This document shows, piece after piece, positions 1 through 6,568 of a stretch of 13,673 nt of DNA. A program made the position numbers and the translations under genes. The DNA is from RBG-16-66-20 sp035517595 (GTDB taxonomy: Bacteria > Pseudomonadota > Gammaproteobacteria > Burkholderiales > SG8-39): the NCBI GenBank assembly GCA_035517595.1, contig DATIYN010000238.1, forward strand, positions 1 to 13,673. Reading direction: 5' to 3'. Below the pieces are notes generated by a model. It was not told the origin of the DNA and searched no databases. It saw only the letters and a list, made by a program, of their open reading frames with translations. The first letter of the stretch is position 1; every line of letters begins with the position of its first letter.

Positions 1-696
1 CGCGGCGAGCGCCGCGGTCTCGGTGCGCAGCACGCGCGGCCCGAGGCGCACCGTGGCGAACCCGGCGCGCTCGAGCAGCCGCTCCTCTTCCCGCTCGAAC
101 CCGGCCTCCGGGCCGGCTGCGAGCACGAGCGGGTTGCGCGCGAGTGCCGCGAGCCTGCCGCTGCCCGAGGGCGAGAGCAGGATCTTCGCGCCTTCAGGCG
201 GCCGAAAGCGCGCGAGCGCCACGGGCTCGGCAATCTCCGGGATTCGGTTGCGCCCGCACTGCTCGCAGGCCGCGACGGCGATGCGGCGCCAGTGCGCGAG
301 CTTCTTCGCGCCGCGCTCGCCGTCCAGGCGCACGAGGGAGCGGGCGCTCAGCACCGGGTGCAGCGCGGCCACGCCCAGCTCGACCGCCTTCTGCACCGTG
401 AAATCCATCTTCTCGCCCGAGGAGACGCCCTGCACCAGCGTCACGCAGAGCGGCGACTCGCGCTCCAGGTCCCGATGCTCGCCCGTCTCGGCGAACGCGC
501 GGCCGCGGCCCGGCAGGTCGAGGCGCGCTTCGAATTCGCCGCCACGGCCGTCGAACAGCACCACGCGGTCGCCCGTGCGCAGCCGCAGGACGCGCGCGGC
601 GTGGTGGCCGGCCGCCTCCGGCAGCTCGACGCGCGCCTGCGGCCTGAGCTCCGCCTCGACGTACAGGCGCGGCGCGCGTTCCTGTTGCTCGCTCAT
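1..696 (-). CDS. rsmE: 16S rRNA (uracil-1498-N3)-methyltransferase RsmE, 3' end cut by window edge
   Basis: RsmE methylates N3 of U1498 in 16S rRNA of the assembled 30S subunit, using S-adenosylmethionine, in the cytoplasm. The frame is open from an ATG at 696 to base 1, giving 232 residues without a stop; the family is about 240-250 residues, so only a few C-terminal residues are missing. Visible family motifs are SSGEKMDFTVQKAVELG (residues 92-108), ACEQCGRNRIPE (143-154), GPEAGF (195-200, usually GPEGGF) and LGPRVLRTETA (218-228). The last two form the trefoil-knot SAM pocket of SPOUT methyltransferases. The N-terminal PUA-like part begins with APRLYVE, as is usual. It lies 29 nt downstream of the DUF4189 gene on the same strand and could be co-transcribed with it. 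The assignment is firm. Confidence 0.95.
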   Translation of the reverse strand, partial: MSEQQERAPRLYVEAELRPQARVELPEAAGHHAARVLRLRTGDRVVLFDGRGGEFEARLDLPGRGRAFAETGEHRDLERESPLCVTLVQGVSSGEKMDFTVQKAVELGVAALHPVLSARSLVRLDGERGAKKLAHWRRIAVAACEQCGRNRIPEIAEPVALARFRPPEGAKILLSPSGSGRLAALARNPLVLAAGPEAGFEREEERLLERAGFATVRLGPRVLRTETAALAA

Positions 697-725
697 GGCG
701 CGATTCTGGCACGCGCCGCTGCGTG

Positions 726-1103
726 CTAGCGCGTGCAACCCCAGGCGAGCGGCGCGCAGCCCGCGCCGCAGCGGCTCAGCGCCTTGGTCTCGGCCTCGTC
801 GCGCGTCGCGCCCGAAGCGGCAGCGAAGGATTTCGCGCCCGCTGCGAGCGCCGCGCAGCCGTTCTTGAACTTGTGCACGACGAGGCATTCGCGCCGTCCG
901 CACTCCTTGAGCGCGACGAGCTCGGCGTCGCGCGCGCGCGCCGTGTCATAGCCCACGCCCCAGGATTGCGACTCGCGGTGGTAGGCGATGGCGCCGAAGC
1001 GATTGGGCGCGGCCGACTTGTTGCCGGCGGCGTGCACCGCGGCCGCGCAAGGCAGGAGCAGGGCGAACAGGAGGGCGACCGCGCGCACGAGCGTCCGGCT
1101 CAC
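726..1103 (-). CDS. secreted cysteine-rich DUF4189 domain protein
   Basis: A 125-residue protein with a GTG start whose GTGA overlaps the stop of the upstream dehydratase gene. Residues 1-26 form a clear Sec signal peptide: an arginine near the start, a hydrophobic LLFALLLP core, and likely cleavage after VHAA. The mature part fits the DUF4189 pattern: FGAIAYHRESQSWGVGYD (36-53), then a repeated alanine-rich segment with paired cysteines (C68, C73, C83, C112, C116, C123) and a closing WGC. Six cysteines in the exported part suggest up to three disulfides in the periplasm. The function of DUF4189 proteins is not known to me, so none is proposed. The GTG choice rests on the signal peptide beginning exactly there and on the overlap; no strong ribosome-binding site is seen, which fits translational coupling. 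Confidence 0.85.
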   Translation of the reverse strand: MSRTLVRAVALLFALLLPCAAAVHAAGNKSAAPNRFGAIAYHRESQSWGVGYDTARARDAELVALKECGRRECLVVHKFKNGCAALAAGAKSFAAASGATRDEAETKALSRCGAGCAPLAWGCTR

Positions 1104-2614
1104 ATCGTCGCGCCCAGCACCCAGGGCGCGAACTCGTCCTCGCCATAGCCGAAAAGCTCGGACTTGGTCTTCCGGCCGGACGCAGTCTCGAGGATCAGGT
1201 CGAAGAAGCGCCGTCCCACCTCCTCGACGGTTTCCTTGCCGTCGACGATGGTGCCGCAATTGATGTCCATGTCCTCCTCCTGCCGCTCCCAGAGCGCCGT
1301 GTTGGTCGCGAGCTTGAGCGAGGGCGCGGGCTTGCAGCCGTAGGCCGAGCCGCGGCCCGTCGTGAAGCAGATCAGGTTCGCGCCTCCGGCGACCTGGCCG
1401 GTGGCCGACACCGGGTCGTAGCCGGGGGTGTCCATGTAGACGAAGCCCCTCTCGGTCGCCGGTTCGGCGTATTCGAGCACCTGCACCAGGTTGGTGGTGC
1501 CACCCTTGGCGACGGCGCCGAGCGACTTCTCCAGGATCGTCGTGAGCCCGCCCGCCTTGTTGCCGGGCGAGGGGTTGTTGTTCATCTCGTTGCCGTTGCG
1601 CCTCGTGTACTCCTCCCACCACCGGATCCGCGCGATCAGCTTCTGTCCCACTTCCCTGGAGACGGCGCGCCGCGTCAGCAGGTGCTCGGCGCCGTAGATC
1701 TCGGGCGTCTCCGAGAGGATCGCCGTTCCGCCATGGCGCACGAGCAGGTCGACGGCGGCGCCGAGCGCCGGGTTGGCGCTGATGCCCGAGTAACCGTCCG
1801 AGCCGCCGCACTGCAGGCCGAGCGTGAGGTGGCTCGCGGGAACCGGCTCGCGCTTGACCTTGTTGGCCTCGGGCAGGATCTCCCTGATGCGCGCGATGCC
1901 GTTCTCGACCGCCTTGCGCGTGCCGCCCTTTTCCTGGATGGTGAACGCGAACTGATTCTTCAGTTTTTGGGACGAAATGAGGACGTTGACCTGATTCGCC
2001 TCGCAGCCCAGGCCGACGAGCTGCGACGAGAAGAAATTCGGGTGCCGGGCGTAGCCGGCGATCGTGCGCCGCAGGACGTCGGTCGCCTCGCCCTCGCTCG
2101 CCATGCCGCACCCGGTCTTGTGCGTGAGCGCGACGACGCCGTCGACGTTGGGATAGTCCTGCAGCCGGTCCTCGAAATGCCGCGCGATGTGCCGCGCCAC
2201 CGTGGCCGAGCAATTGACGCTGGTAAGGATGCCGATATAGTTGCGCGTAGCGACGCGGCCATCCGGGCGCACGATTCCTTGGAATGTGGCTTGCGGATTT
2301 GCGTATTCAATGGGCCTTACTTCTGAGGAGAAGGAATAATCCCTTTCAAAATTCCCCATCGCCAGGTTGTGCACGTGCACGTGCTCGCCGGCGCGGACGT
2401 CGCGCGTGGCGAAGCCGATGATCTGGTTATAGCGGCGCACCGGCTGGCCGGCCTTCACGTCGCGCACCGCGACCTTGTGGCCTGCGGGCACGCGGCCCGC
2501 GACGACGACGTTGCCTTCCTTCACCAGCGTGGTGCCCGCGGCGAGCTCGAGCCGCGCGATCACGACGTCGTCGGCGGCATTGAGGCGGATGGTCAGGTCT
2601 GCAGCCTGGAGCAT
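1100..2614 (-). CDS. UxaA/GarD family acid-sugar dehydratase (altronate or galactarate dehydratase type)
   Basis: A 504-residue, full-length member of the altronate/galactarate dehydratase family, which removes water from hexonates or hexarates to give 2-keto-3-deoxy acids. An N-terminal SAF domain (about residues 12-88) ends in EHVHVHNL and is followed by a linker. The catalytic region begins at FQGIVRPDGRVATRNY (111-126). Conserved stretches include KTGCGMASEGE (166-176), GLGCEANQ (201-208), LQCGGSDGYSG (267-277), LSETPEIYGAEHLL (300-313) and GRGSAYGCKPAPSLKLATN (420-438). The cysteines fit the metal dependence of the family. The ATG at 2614 follows GGGAG with 7-nt spacing, and the protein starts where the SAF domain does. 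It is divergent from the lactonase gene and overlaps the DUF4189 gene by GTGA. The exact substrate (altronate, galactarate or another) cannot be decided from sequence. No 2-keto-3-deoxygluconate kinase or aldolase is in the window. Confidence 0.9.
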   Translation of the reverse strand: MLQAADLTIRLNAADDVVIARLELAAGTTLVKEGNVVVAGRVPAGHKVAVRDVKAGQPVRRYNQIIGFATRDVRAGEHVHVHNLAMGNFERDYSFSSEVRPIEYANPQATFQGIVRPDGRVATRNYIGILTSVNCSATVARHIARHFEDRLQDYPNVDGVVALTHKTGCGMASEGEATDVLRRTIAGYARHPNFFSSQLVGLGCEANQVNVLISSQKLKNQFAFTIQEKGGTRKAVENGIARIREILPEANKVKREPVPASHLTLGLQCGGSDGYSGISANPALGAAVDLLVRHGGTAILSETPEIYGAEHLLTRRAVSREVGQKLIARIRWWEEYTRRNGNEMNNNPSPGNKAGGLTTILEKSLGAVAKGGTTNLVQVLEYAEPATERGFVYMDTPGYDPVSATGQVAGGANLICFTTGRGSAYGCKPAPSLKLATNTALWERQEEDMDINCGTIVDGKETVEEVGRRFFDLILETASGRKTKSELFGYGEDEFAPWVLGATM

Positions 2615-2687
2615 GGCTCGTCTCCCGGAAGAGGCGAAAATTCTACCTGCCATTGCGCCACGCGCGGAAAAGGCAGACGATCGATCG
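2615..2687. promoter_or_regulatory. divergent intergenic region with candidate promoter
   Basis: This 73-bp gap separates the start codons of the UxaA-family gene (minus) and the lactonase gene (plus), so both promoters, or their cores, should lie here or in the flanking codons. On the minus strand TAGAAT at 2645-2640 is one base from the -10 consensus and would give a leader of about 20 nt that includes the GGGAG site. A convincing -35 at 17-nt spacing is not visible; TTTTCC lies about 20 nt upstream. For the plus-strand gene only an A/G-rich GGAAAAGG at 2666-2673, about 14 nt from the ATG, is seen, so its initiation signal is weak. A shared operator is plausible, but I see no clear dyad. 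Confidence 0.35.
2622..2626 (-). promoter_or_regulatory. ribosome-binding site of the UxaA-family gene
   Basis: Read on the minus strand this is GGGAG, 7 nt before the ATG at 2614. It decides the start: longer in-frame extensions upstream would run through this site and into the divergent promoter region, and the protein fold begins right after this ATG. Confidence 0.6.
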
Positions 2688-3446
2688 ATGCTGAACATCT
2701 ACGCGCTGTCCTGCGGTTTGCTTGAGTTCGACAAGAGCCTCTTCTTCCCGGCCGAGGCGCCGGGAACGCCGATCGTCGCGCCGGTGGCGAGTTGGCTCGT
2801 TGTCCACCCGAAGGGCAAGCTTCTCTTCGATACCGGCATCAGCTGCGACGCGCTCGCCGACCCCGCCGGACGCCTGGGCAAGCGCGTCGCTGCGCTCTTC
2901 CGGATCCGCTCGCGCGCCGGCGAGGACGCGGTATCGCAGCTTGCCGCGCTCGGCATCCGGCCCGACGATATCCGCTTCGTGGTCAATTCGCACTTCCATT
3001 TCGACCACTGCGGCTGCAACGCCTCGTTTCCGCGCGCGCAGTTCCTCGTGCAGCGCGCGGAGCTCGCGCTCGCGCGCGCCGAGCGCAATCGCTACAACGC
3101 GAAGGACTGGGACCACCCGCTCGACTATTGCGAGCTCGACGGCGAGCACGATGTCTTCGGCGACGGCAGCGTGGTGGTGCTGCCCACGCCGGGCCATACG
3201 GCGGGACACCAGTCGCTGTGGATCCGCGAGGGCGGCCGCCAATTCGTGCTGACCTCGGATGCCTGCTATACGCGCGAGCACCTCGAGAAGACGATCCTGC
3301 CTTCGAGCACTTTCAACGCCGGCCGGATGACCGATTCGCTCGCGCTGCTGCGCGGCATGCGCGACCGGCAAGGCGTCGAGCTCCTCTATGGGCACGACGC
3401 GGAACAGTGGCGTGCACTACCGCATGCGCCCCAGCCGCTAATCTAA
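2688..3446 (+). CDS. metallo-beta-lactamase-fold lactonase, AiiA/AttM (N-acyl homoserine lactonase-like) family
   Basis: A 252-residue MBL-fold hydrolase, probably a dizinc lactonase. The metal-binding SHFHFDHCG (residues 101-109) supplies H102, H104, D106 and H107; the remaining ligands are H170 in TPGHTAGH, D191 in TSDACY and H236 in LYGHDAEQW. Y194 sits three residues after the bridging aspartate, like the catalytic tyrosine of Bacillus AiiA, and the numbering of D191 and Y194 is the same as I recall for AiiA. Length (about 250) and the DACYTREHLE segment also match that family. No signal peptide is visible, so it should be cytoplasmic. The ATG at 2688 is chosen because upstream in-frame sequence is the antisense of the UxaA-family gene. 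Known relatives open acyl-homoserine lactones, but its divergent pairing with an acid-sugar dehydratase makes a sugar lactone an equally reasonable substrate. Family assignment is firm, substrate is not. Confidence 0.9.
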   Translation: MLNIYALSCGLLEFDKSLFFPAEAPGTPIVAPVASWLVVHPKGKLLFDTGISCDALADPAGRLGKRVAALFRIRSRAGEDAVSQLAALGIRPDDIRFVVNSHFHFDHCGCNASFPRAQFLVQRAELALARAERNRYNAKDWDHPLDYCELDGEHDVFGDGSVVVLPTPGHTAGHQSLWIREGGRQFVLTSDACYTREHLEKTILPSSTFNAGRMTDSLALLRGMRDRQGVELLYGHDAEQWRALPHAPQPLI

Positions 3447-3516
3447 CCAAGCTCGGCCCCGCATTCGCGCTGCCAATGGCTGCTATCGGCCGATTGCGGA
3501 CCTTCGTTCGCATCCG
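3447..3516. other. convergent intergenic region with short palindrome
   Basis: This 70-bp gap lies between two convergent stop codons, where a bidirectional terminator would be expected. The only symmetry I see is the perfect 10-bp palindrome ATCGGCCGAT at 3485-3494 and a weak GCGGA/TCCGC pair further right (about 3496-3516). There is no T-tract, so an intrinsic terminator is not supported. It could be a copy of a dispersed intergenic repeat, which cannot be tested from one window. Confidence 0.25.
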
Positions 3517-4467
3517 CTAGCGCACCTCAGCATCGATTACGTGATACCACTCGGGGATACGCCCGTCGGGCTTGCCGTCAGAGGCAGTCAGGAATCGGCG
3601 GGTGAGCGCCGCAGCATCGAGGTCCTCGCGTACCGTGAGACCGTGGCGCTTCGCGAACTCGGCTGCCTCCTGCGGCGACCAGCCGGTGACGAAGGGCTCG
3701 CCCGCTCGCGCCACGCCGAGGGCTGCCTCGCGCGCAGCGTAGAAGCCGTCGTAATCGCCCTGGGCCACCCGGCGGAGCACGTAGTCATAGACGATCGAGC
3801 TTCCCGGCGGAGAGTTGCCGCTGACAAATTCGAGCGTCGCTGCGACACCCGGCTCGGCAACATACATCGACACTCCTTCCAGGATGAAGAAAGTGCGCCC
3901 GCTTCGATCATATCCTTCGCGGGGCAGCACTTCGGAGAGCGACTGGGAGTTGAAGTCGATCGGTACATAGTGAACTCCCGCGGGCGGCCTGCCCAGCACA
4001 CGCGCGACCTCGCGCCTCTTGGCCTCGATGACCGCCGGCAGGTCGACCTCGAAGAACTTGATCTTCGGGTAGGCGTCGTGGAAGCGATAGGCGCGGCTGT
4101 CGAATCCCGCGCCGAGCACCACGACCTGAACGGCGCCCGCAGCAGCGGCTTTCTCGAGGAGTGCATCGATGTAACGCGTGCGCGCGTTCACATAGAAAAA
4201 CCCGGCGTAGGGCTCAGGATAGATCTCTATGAGGGCACGCGCCGCCTCGTACTCGCGCGGCAGAAGCCTAGGCGGGCACAGGCGCCCGGCCAGGGTATCG
4301 CCGTTCCTCACCTTCGGATCCGGGTGTTGGGCAGCGATGGCACGGAACTCGCAGACCGCGAGCGCCGTAGTCGAAGCGTCGCCCGGTGGCACTGCGCGCG
4401 CGGCGAACGACGTGGCGATCAGGACTGTCGCGGCTGGCAGGAACGTCCAGATTCGGACTCGGCCCAC
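3517..4467 (-). CDS. class I SAM-dependent methyltransferase, leucine carboxyl methyltransferase (COG3315) type, with N-terminal signal/anchor
   Basis: A 316-residue predicted S-adenosylmethionine-dependent O-methyltransferase. The SAM-binding motif I is VVVLGAGFDSRAYRF (residues 116-129), followed by the acidic strand FFEVDLP (138-144) and ILEGVSMY (195-202), the usual signature of the PF04072 family. Related proteins methylate carboxyl or hydroxyl groups of small molecules or polyketides; the substrate here is unknown. The N-terminus is odd: WTFLPAATVLIATSFAARA (7-25) is a hydrophobic stretch ending in ARA, like a signal peptide or membrane anchor, before the usual family start near residue 33. 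I chose GTG at 4467 because GGGAGG precedes it by 4 nt; an in-frame TTG at 4479 would swallow that site. It is 50 bp downstream of the pdxA-like gene on the same strand and converges with the lactonase gene. Confidence 0.85.
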   Translation of the reverse strand: MGRVRIWTFLPAATVLIATSFAARAVPPGDASTTALAVCEFRAIAAQHPDPKVRNGDTLAGRLCPPRLLPREYEAARALIEIYPEPYAGFFYVNARTRYIDALLEKAAAAGAVQVVVLGAGFDSRAYRFHDAYPKIKFFEVDLPAVIEAKRREVARVLGRPPAGVHYVPIDFNSQSLSEVLPREGYDRSGRTFFILEGVSMYVAEPGVAATLEFVSGNSPPGSSIVYDYVLRRVAQGDYDGFYAAREAALGVARAGEPFVTGWSPQEAAEFAKRHGLTVREDLDAAALTRRFLTASDGKPDGRIPEWYHVIDAEVR

Positions 4468-4471
4468 GCCC

Positions 4472-4477
4472 CCTCCC
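4472..4477 (-). promoter_or_regulatory. ribosome-binding site that sets the methyltransferase start
   Basis: On the minus strand the sequence is GGGAGG, 4 nt ahead of the GTG at 4467. It favours this GTG over the TTG at 4479, which lies on the 5' side of the site. Confidence 0.55.
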
Positions 4478-4517
4478 AATGAAGCAACGCCGGCAAAAGC
4501 TTACGCGCGAATGTGCA

Positions 4518-5528
4518 CTAGGGGTCGAAAGCGGCCGCTCGGCGCGGCGCGAGGGCTGCGGCCTGGCGCAGCGCCTCGATCATGCTGCGCTCGTCGGCCT
4601 CGCCCGTGCCCGCGATGTCGAACGCGGTGCCGTGGTCGACCGACGTGCGCACGATCGGCAGCCCGGCGGTGACGTTGACGCCGTGCTCGAGGCCCATCGC
4701 CTTCACCGGGCCGTGGCCCTGGTCGTGGTACATCGCCACCACGAGGTCGTAGTCTCCGCGCGCAGCGAGGTAGAAAAGGCTGTCCGCGGGCAGCGGTCCG
4801 TCCACGTTCCAGCCGCGGGCCTTGGCCGCCGCGACCGCAGGCACGATCTTCTGCTCCTCTTCGCCCCGGCCGAAAAGGCCGTTCTCGCCGGCGTGCGGAT
4901 TGATGCCGCAGACGCCGATGCGCGGATCCTTCATGCCCGCCCTCACGAGAAGCTCGCGGCCGCGCTCGATTGTGCGCTCCACGAGCGCCGCGTCGATCTT
5001 CTCGATCGCGTCCAGCAACCCGATGTGCGCGGTGACGTGGATCACGCGCAGCTTCGGCGCGAGCAGCGTGAGCGAAACCTCCCTGGTTCCGGTGAGATCG
5101 GCAAGCAGCTCGGTGTGGCCGGGAAAGCGGTGGCCCGCGGCGTTCAGCGCCTCCTTGTTGATGGGGGCGGTGCAGATGGCGTCGATCTCGCGTGCGAGCG
5201 CGAGCCGCACCGCGCGCTCGATGCAGCGGTAGGCCGCCTCGCCCGCCCGCGCCGAAACCTTGCCGTAGGGCAGATCTTCCGGGACGTCCGCCGCATCGAT
5301 GCATTCCACGGCGCCACGAGCGAATTTTGCTTCCTGCGGTCTTGCGATCGAATGAATTTCAAGGCGCAAATTCAGGAGCGCCCCAGCCCTTTTCAGTTGC
5401 CTGGCGTCGCCGATCACCAGCGGGCGGCAGAGCGCGTACGCCTCGGGGCGCGCGAGCGCCTTCATCACCACCTCGGGCCCGACGCCCGCGGGGTCGCCCA
5501 TCGTGATGCCGAGCACGGGAAGCTTCAT
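4518..5528 (-). CDS. pdxA2: PdxA2-type 4-phospho-acid-sugar dehydrogenase (PdxA family)
   Basis: A 336-residue PdxA-family enzyme, full length. PdxA oxidises 4-phosphohydroxy-L-threonine in pyridoxal phosphate synthesis. The PdxA2 branch oxidises and decarboxylates D-threonate 4-phosphate or D-erythronate 4-phosphate to dihydroxyacetone phosphate. Visible are GITMGDPAGVGPEV (7-20), CTAPINKEAL (119-128), FPGHTE (135-140), the three metal histidines H168, H212 (NPHAGENG) and H268 (MYHDQGH), and GLPIVRTSVDHGTAFDIAG (289-307). I prefer PdxA2 because its ATG overlaps (ATGA) the stop of a DUF1537 acid-sugar kinase, the classic partner gene, and because none of the common neighbours of biosynthetic pdxA (surA, rsmA/ksgA) is nearby. 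It is the last clear gene of the operon. Whether the true substrate is threonate, erythronate or another 4-phosphate is open. Confidence 0.88.
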   Translation of the reverse strand: MKLPVLGITMGDPAGVGPEVVMKALARPEAYALCRPLVIGDARQLKRAGALLNLRLEIHSIARPQEAKFARGAVECIDAADVPEDLPYGKVSARAGEAAYRCIERAVRLALAREIDAICTAPINKEALNAAGHRFPGHTELLADLTGTREVSLTLLAPKLRVIHVTAHIGLLDAIEKIDAALVERTIERGRELLVRAGMKDPRIGVCGINPHAGENGLFGRGEEEQKIVPAVAAAKARGWNVDGPLPADSLFYLAARGDYDLVVAMYHDQGHGPVKAMGLEHGVNVTAGLPIVRTSVDHGTAFDIAGTGEADERSMIEALRQAAALAPRRAAAFDP

Positions 5529-6568
5529 GACCGGCGCATTTCGTTCTTCAGCCGGGCGACGCAGCGCGCGAGCGTGGCCGGGGAACCGAAGGCGCCCGCC
5601 TTGGTGCACACCAGCGTGCCGTCGCGCGCCATGCCGAATGGTACGCCGGGTTCCACCTCGCCCAGCAGCCGCAGCTCGCGAATGCCGCGCGCGCCGAGCA
5701 CGGCGCGCGCGGTCTCGCCTCCCGTGAGCACGTAGTGCACGTCGGGCGCGGCGAGCGCCACGCTGCGCCCCAGGCGGCGGATTGTCGGGACATCGTCTGG
5801 CGTAGGTTCGCGACGCCAGGCCACGCGCACCAGCGGATCGCCGGGGCCGAGCGCGCGGGCCTGGCGTACGGAAACGGGCGAGGCGCTGCCGATCACGGTG
5901 AGCACCGGCCGCTTGTCGATCGCGGGCACGGGCGCGGCGCGCCGGCGCGGGAGCGCGCGCGCGAGCGCACGCGCGAGCCCCGCCGAGCCGACGAAGATCG
6001 GACGCGGCCGCAGGGCGAGTCCCGCGCGCGCGATGCGATCGAGTTCCGCGTCGCTCGCCGCGTCGCAGACCAGCGCCCGCGCGCTGGCCGCCAGCGCCGA
6101 GCGCAGCCCCGCCGCGGACGCAGACATGACGAGCGTCGCCGGCAGGCCCGCTTTCGACAGGAGCGCGCGCAGGTCGCCGGAGGCGGGCTTTCCGCGCAGA
6201 TGCAGCACGGCGCCGCGCACGGTGCGGCCTTGCGCCGGGAAAGCGGGGGCGAACAGCACCGGCCTGCCAGGCAGCGCGCCGCGCAGGGCCGCGAGCTCCG
6301 CGGCGACGTGCCCGCGCAGCGTCGAGTCGATCTTCTTGTAGAGGATCGAGGCGCGCTTCGCGCCGCGCGAGGCGAACGCGCGGCGCACGATCGTGCGCGC
6401 GGCCCGCTCGGGGCGGCTGCGCGTGTCGAGATCGACCGACATGACCGGCGCGCCGGCGCGCGCGAGCGCGTCGAGCCGCACCGCAACCTCGCGCGCGCGG
6501 CCGAGGAAGGCCGCGGCGCAATCGGCGGCGCCGGTCAGGTCGTCGGCGAGGATCAGGACCTGCGTCAG
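5525..6568 (-). CDS. four-carbon acid sugar kinase (DUF1537 family), compact, apparent CTG start
   Basis: A 347-residue ATP-dependent kinase that in this family phosphorylates the terminal hydroxyl of tetronates (threonate, erythronate and their keto forms). The N-terminal substrate domain opens with VLILADDLTGAAD (4-16) and carries YKKIDSTLRGH (77-87). The C-terminal nucleotide-binding part has IFVGSAGLA (191-199), LTVIGSASPVS (223-233), VLTGGETARAVL (280-291), GEVEPGVPFG (303-312) and TKAGAFGSPATL (322-333). The family is commonly around 400 residues or more, so this one is compact, but both domains and their motifs are present. There is no ATG, GTG or TTG in frame near the ADDLTG motif. 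A CTG at 6568 overlaps the dehydratase stop as CTGA, which mirrors the ATGA overlap at its own 3' end with the pdxA2 gene. No Shine-Dalgarno is visible, so coupling is inferred. Confidence 0.87.
   Translation of the reverse strand: MTQVLILADDLTGAADCAAAFLGRAREVAVRLDALARAGAPVMSVDLDTRSRPERAARTIVRRAFASRGAKRASILYKKIDSTLRGHVAAELAALRGALPGRPVLFAPAFPAQGRTVRGAVLHLRGKPASGDLRALLSKAGLPATLVMSASAAGLRSALAASARALVCDAASDAELDRIARAGLALRPRPIFVGSAGLARALARALPRRRAAPVPAIDKRPVLTVIGSASPVSVRQARALGPGDPLVRVAWRREPTPDDVPTIRRLGRSVALAAPDVHYVLTGGETARAVLGARGIRELRLLGEVEPGVPFGMARDGTLVCTKAGAFGSPATLARCVARLKNEMRRS

Noticed and set aside
2375..2390. Alternating CACGTG-like repeats as a possible operator
   Set aside because: They fall within the SAF-domain coding sequence and simply encode the EHVHVHNL segment, which is conserved in the family.
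2475..2687. N-terminal extension of the lactonase gene from an upstream ATG
   Set aside because: These 71 codons lie antisense to the start of the UxaA-family gene and its promoter region. The MBL fold starts at the ATG at 2688.
4518..5528. Assignment as the vitamin B6 enzyme PdxA
   Set aside because: The motifs alone do not separate PdxA from PdxA2, but coupling to a DUF1537 kinase and absence of the common pdxA neighbours (surA, rsmA/ksgA) favour the catabolic type.
4386..5735. Long plus-strand open frame (449 codons) opposite the pdxA2 gene and its flanks
   Set aside because: It runs across several genes on the other strand, has biased composition and no recognisable motif, so it is a shadow of high G+C.
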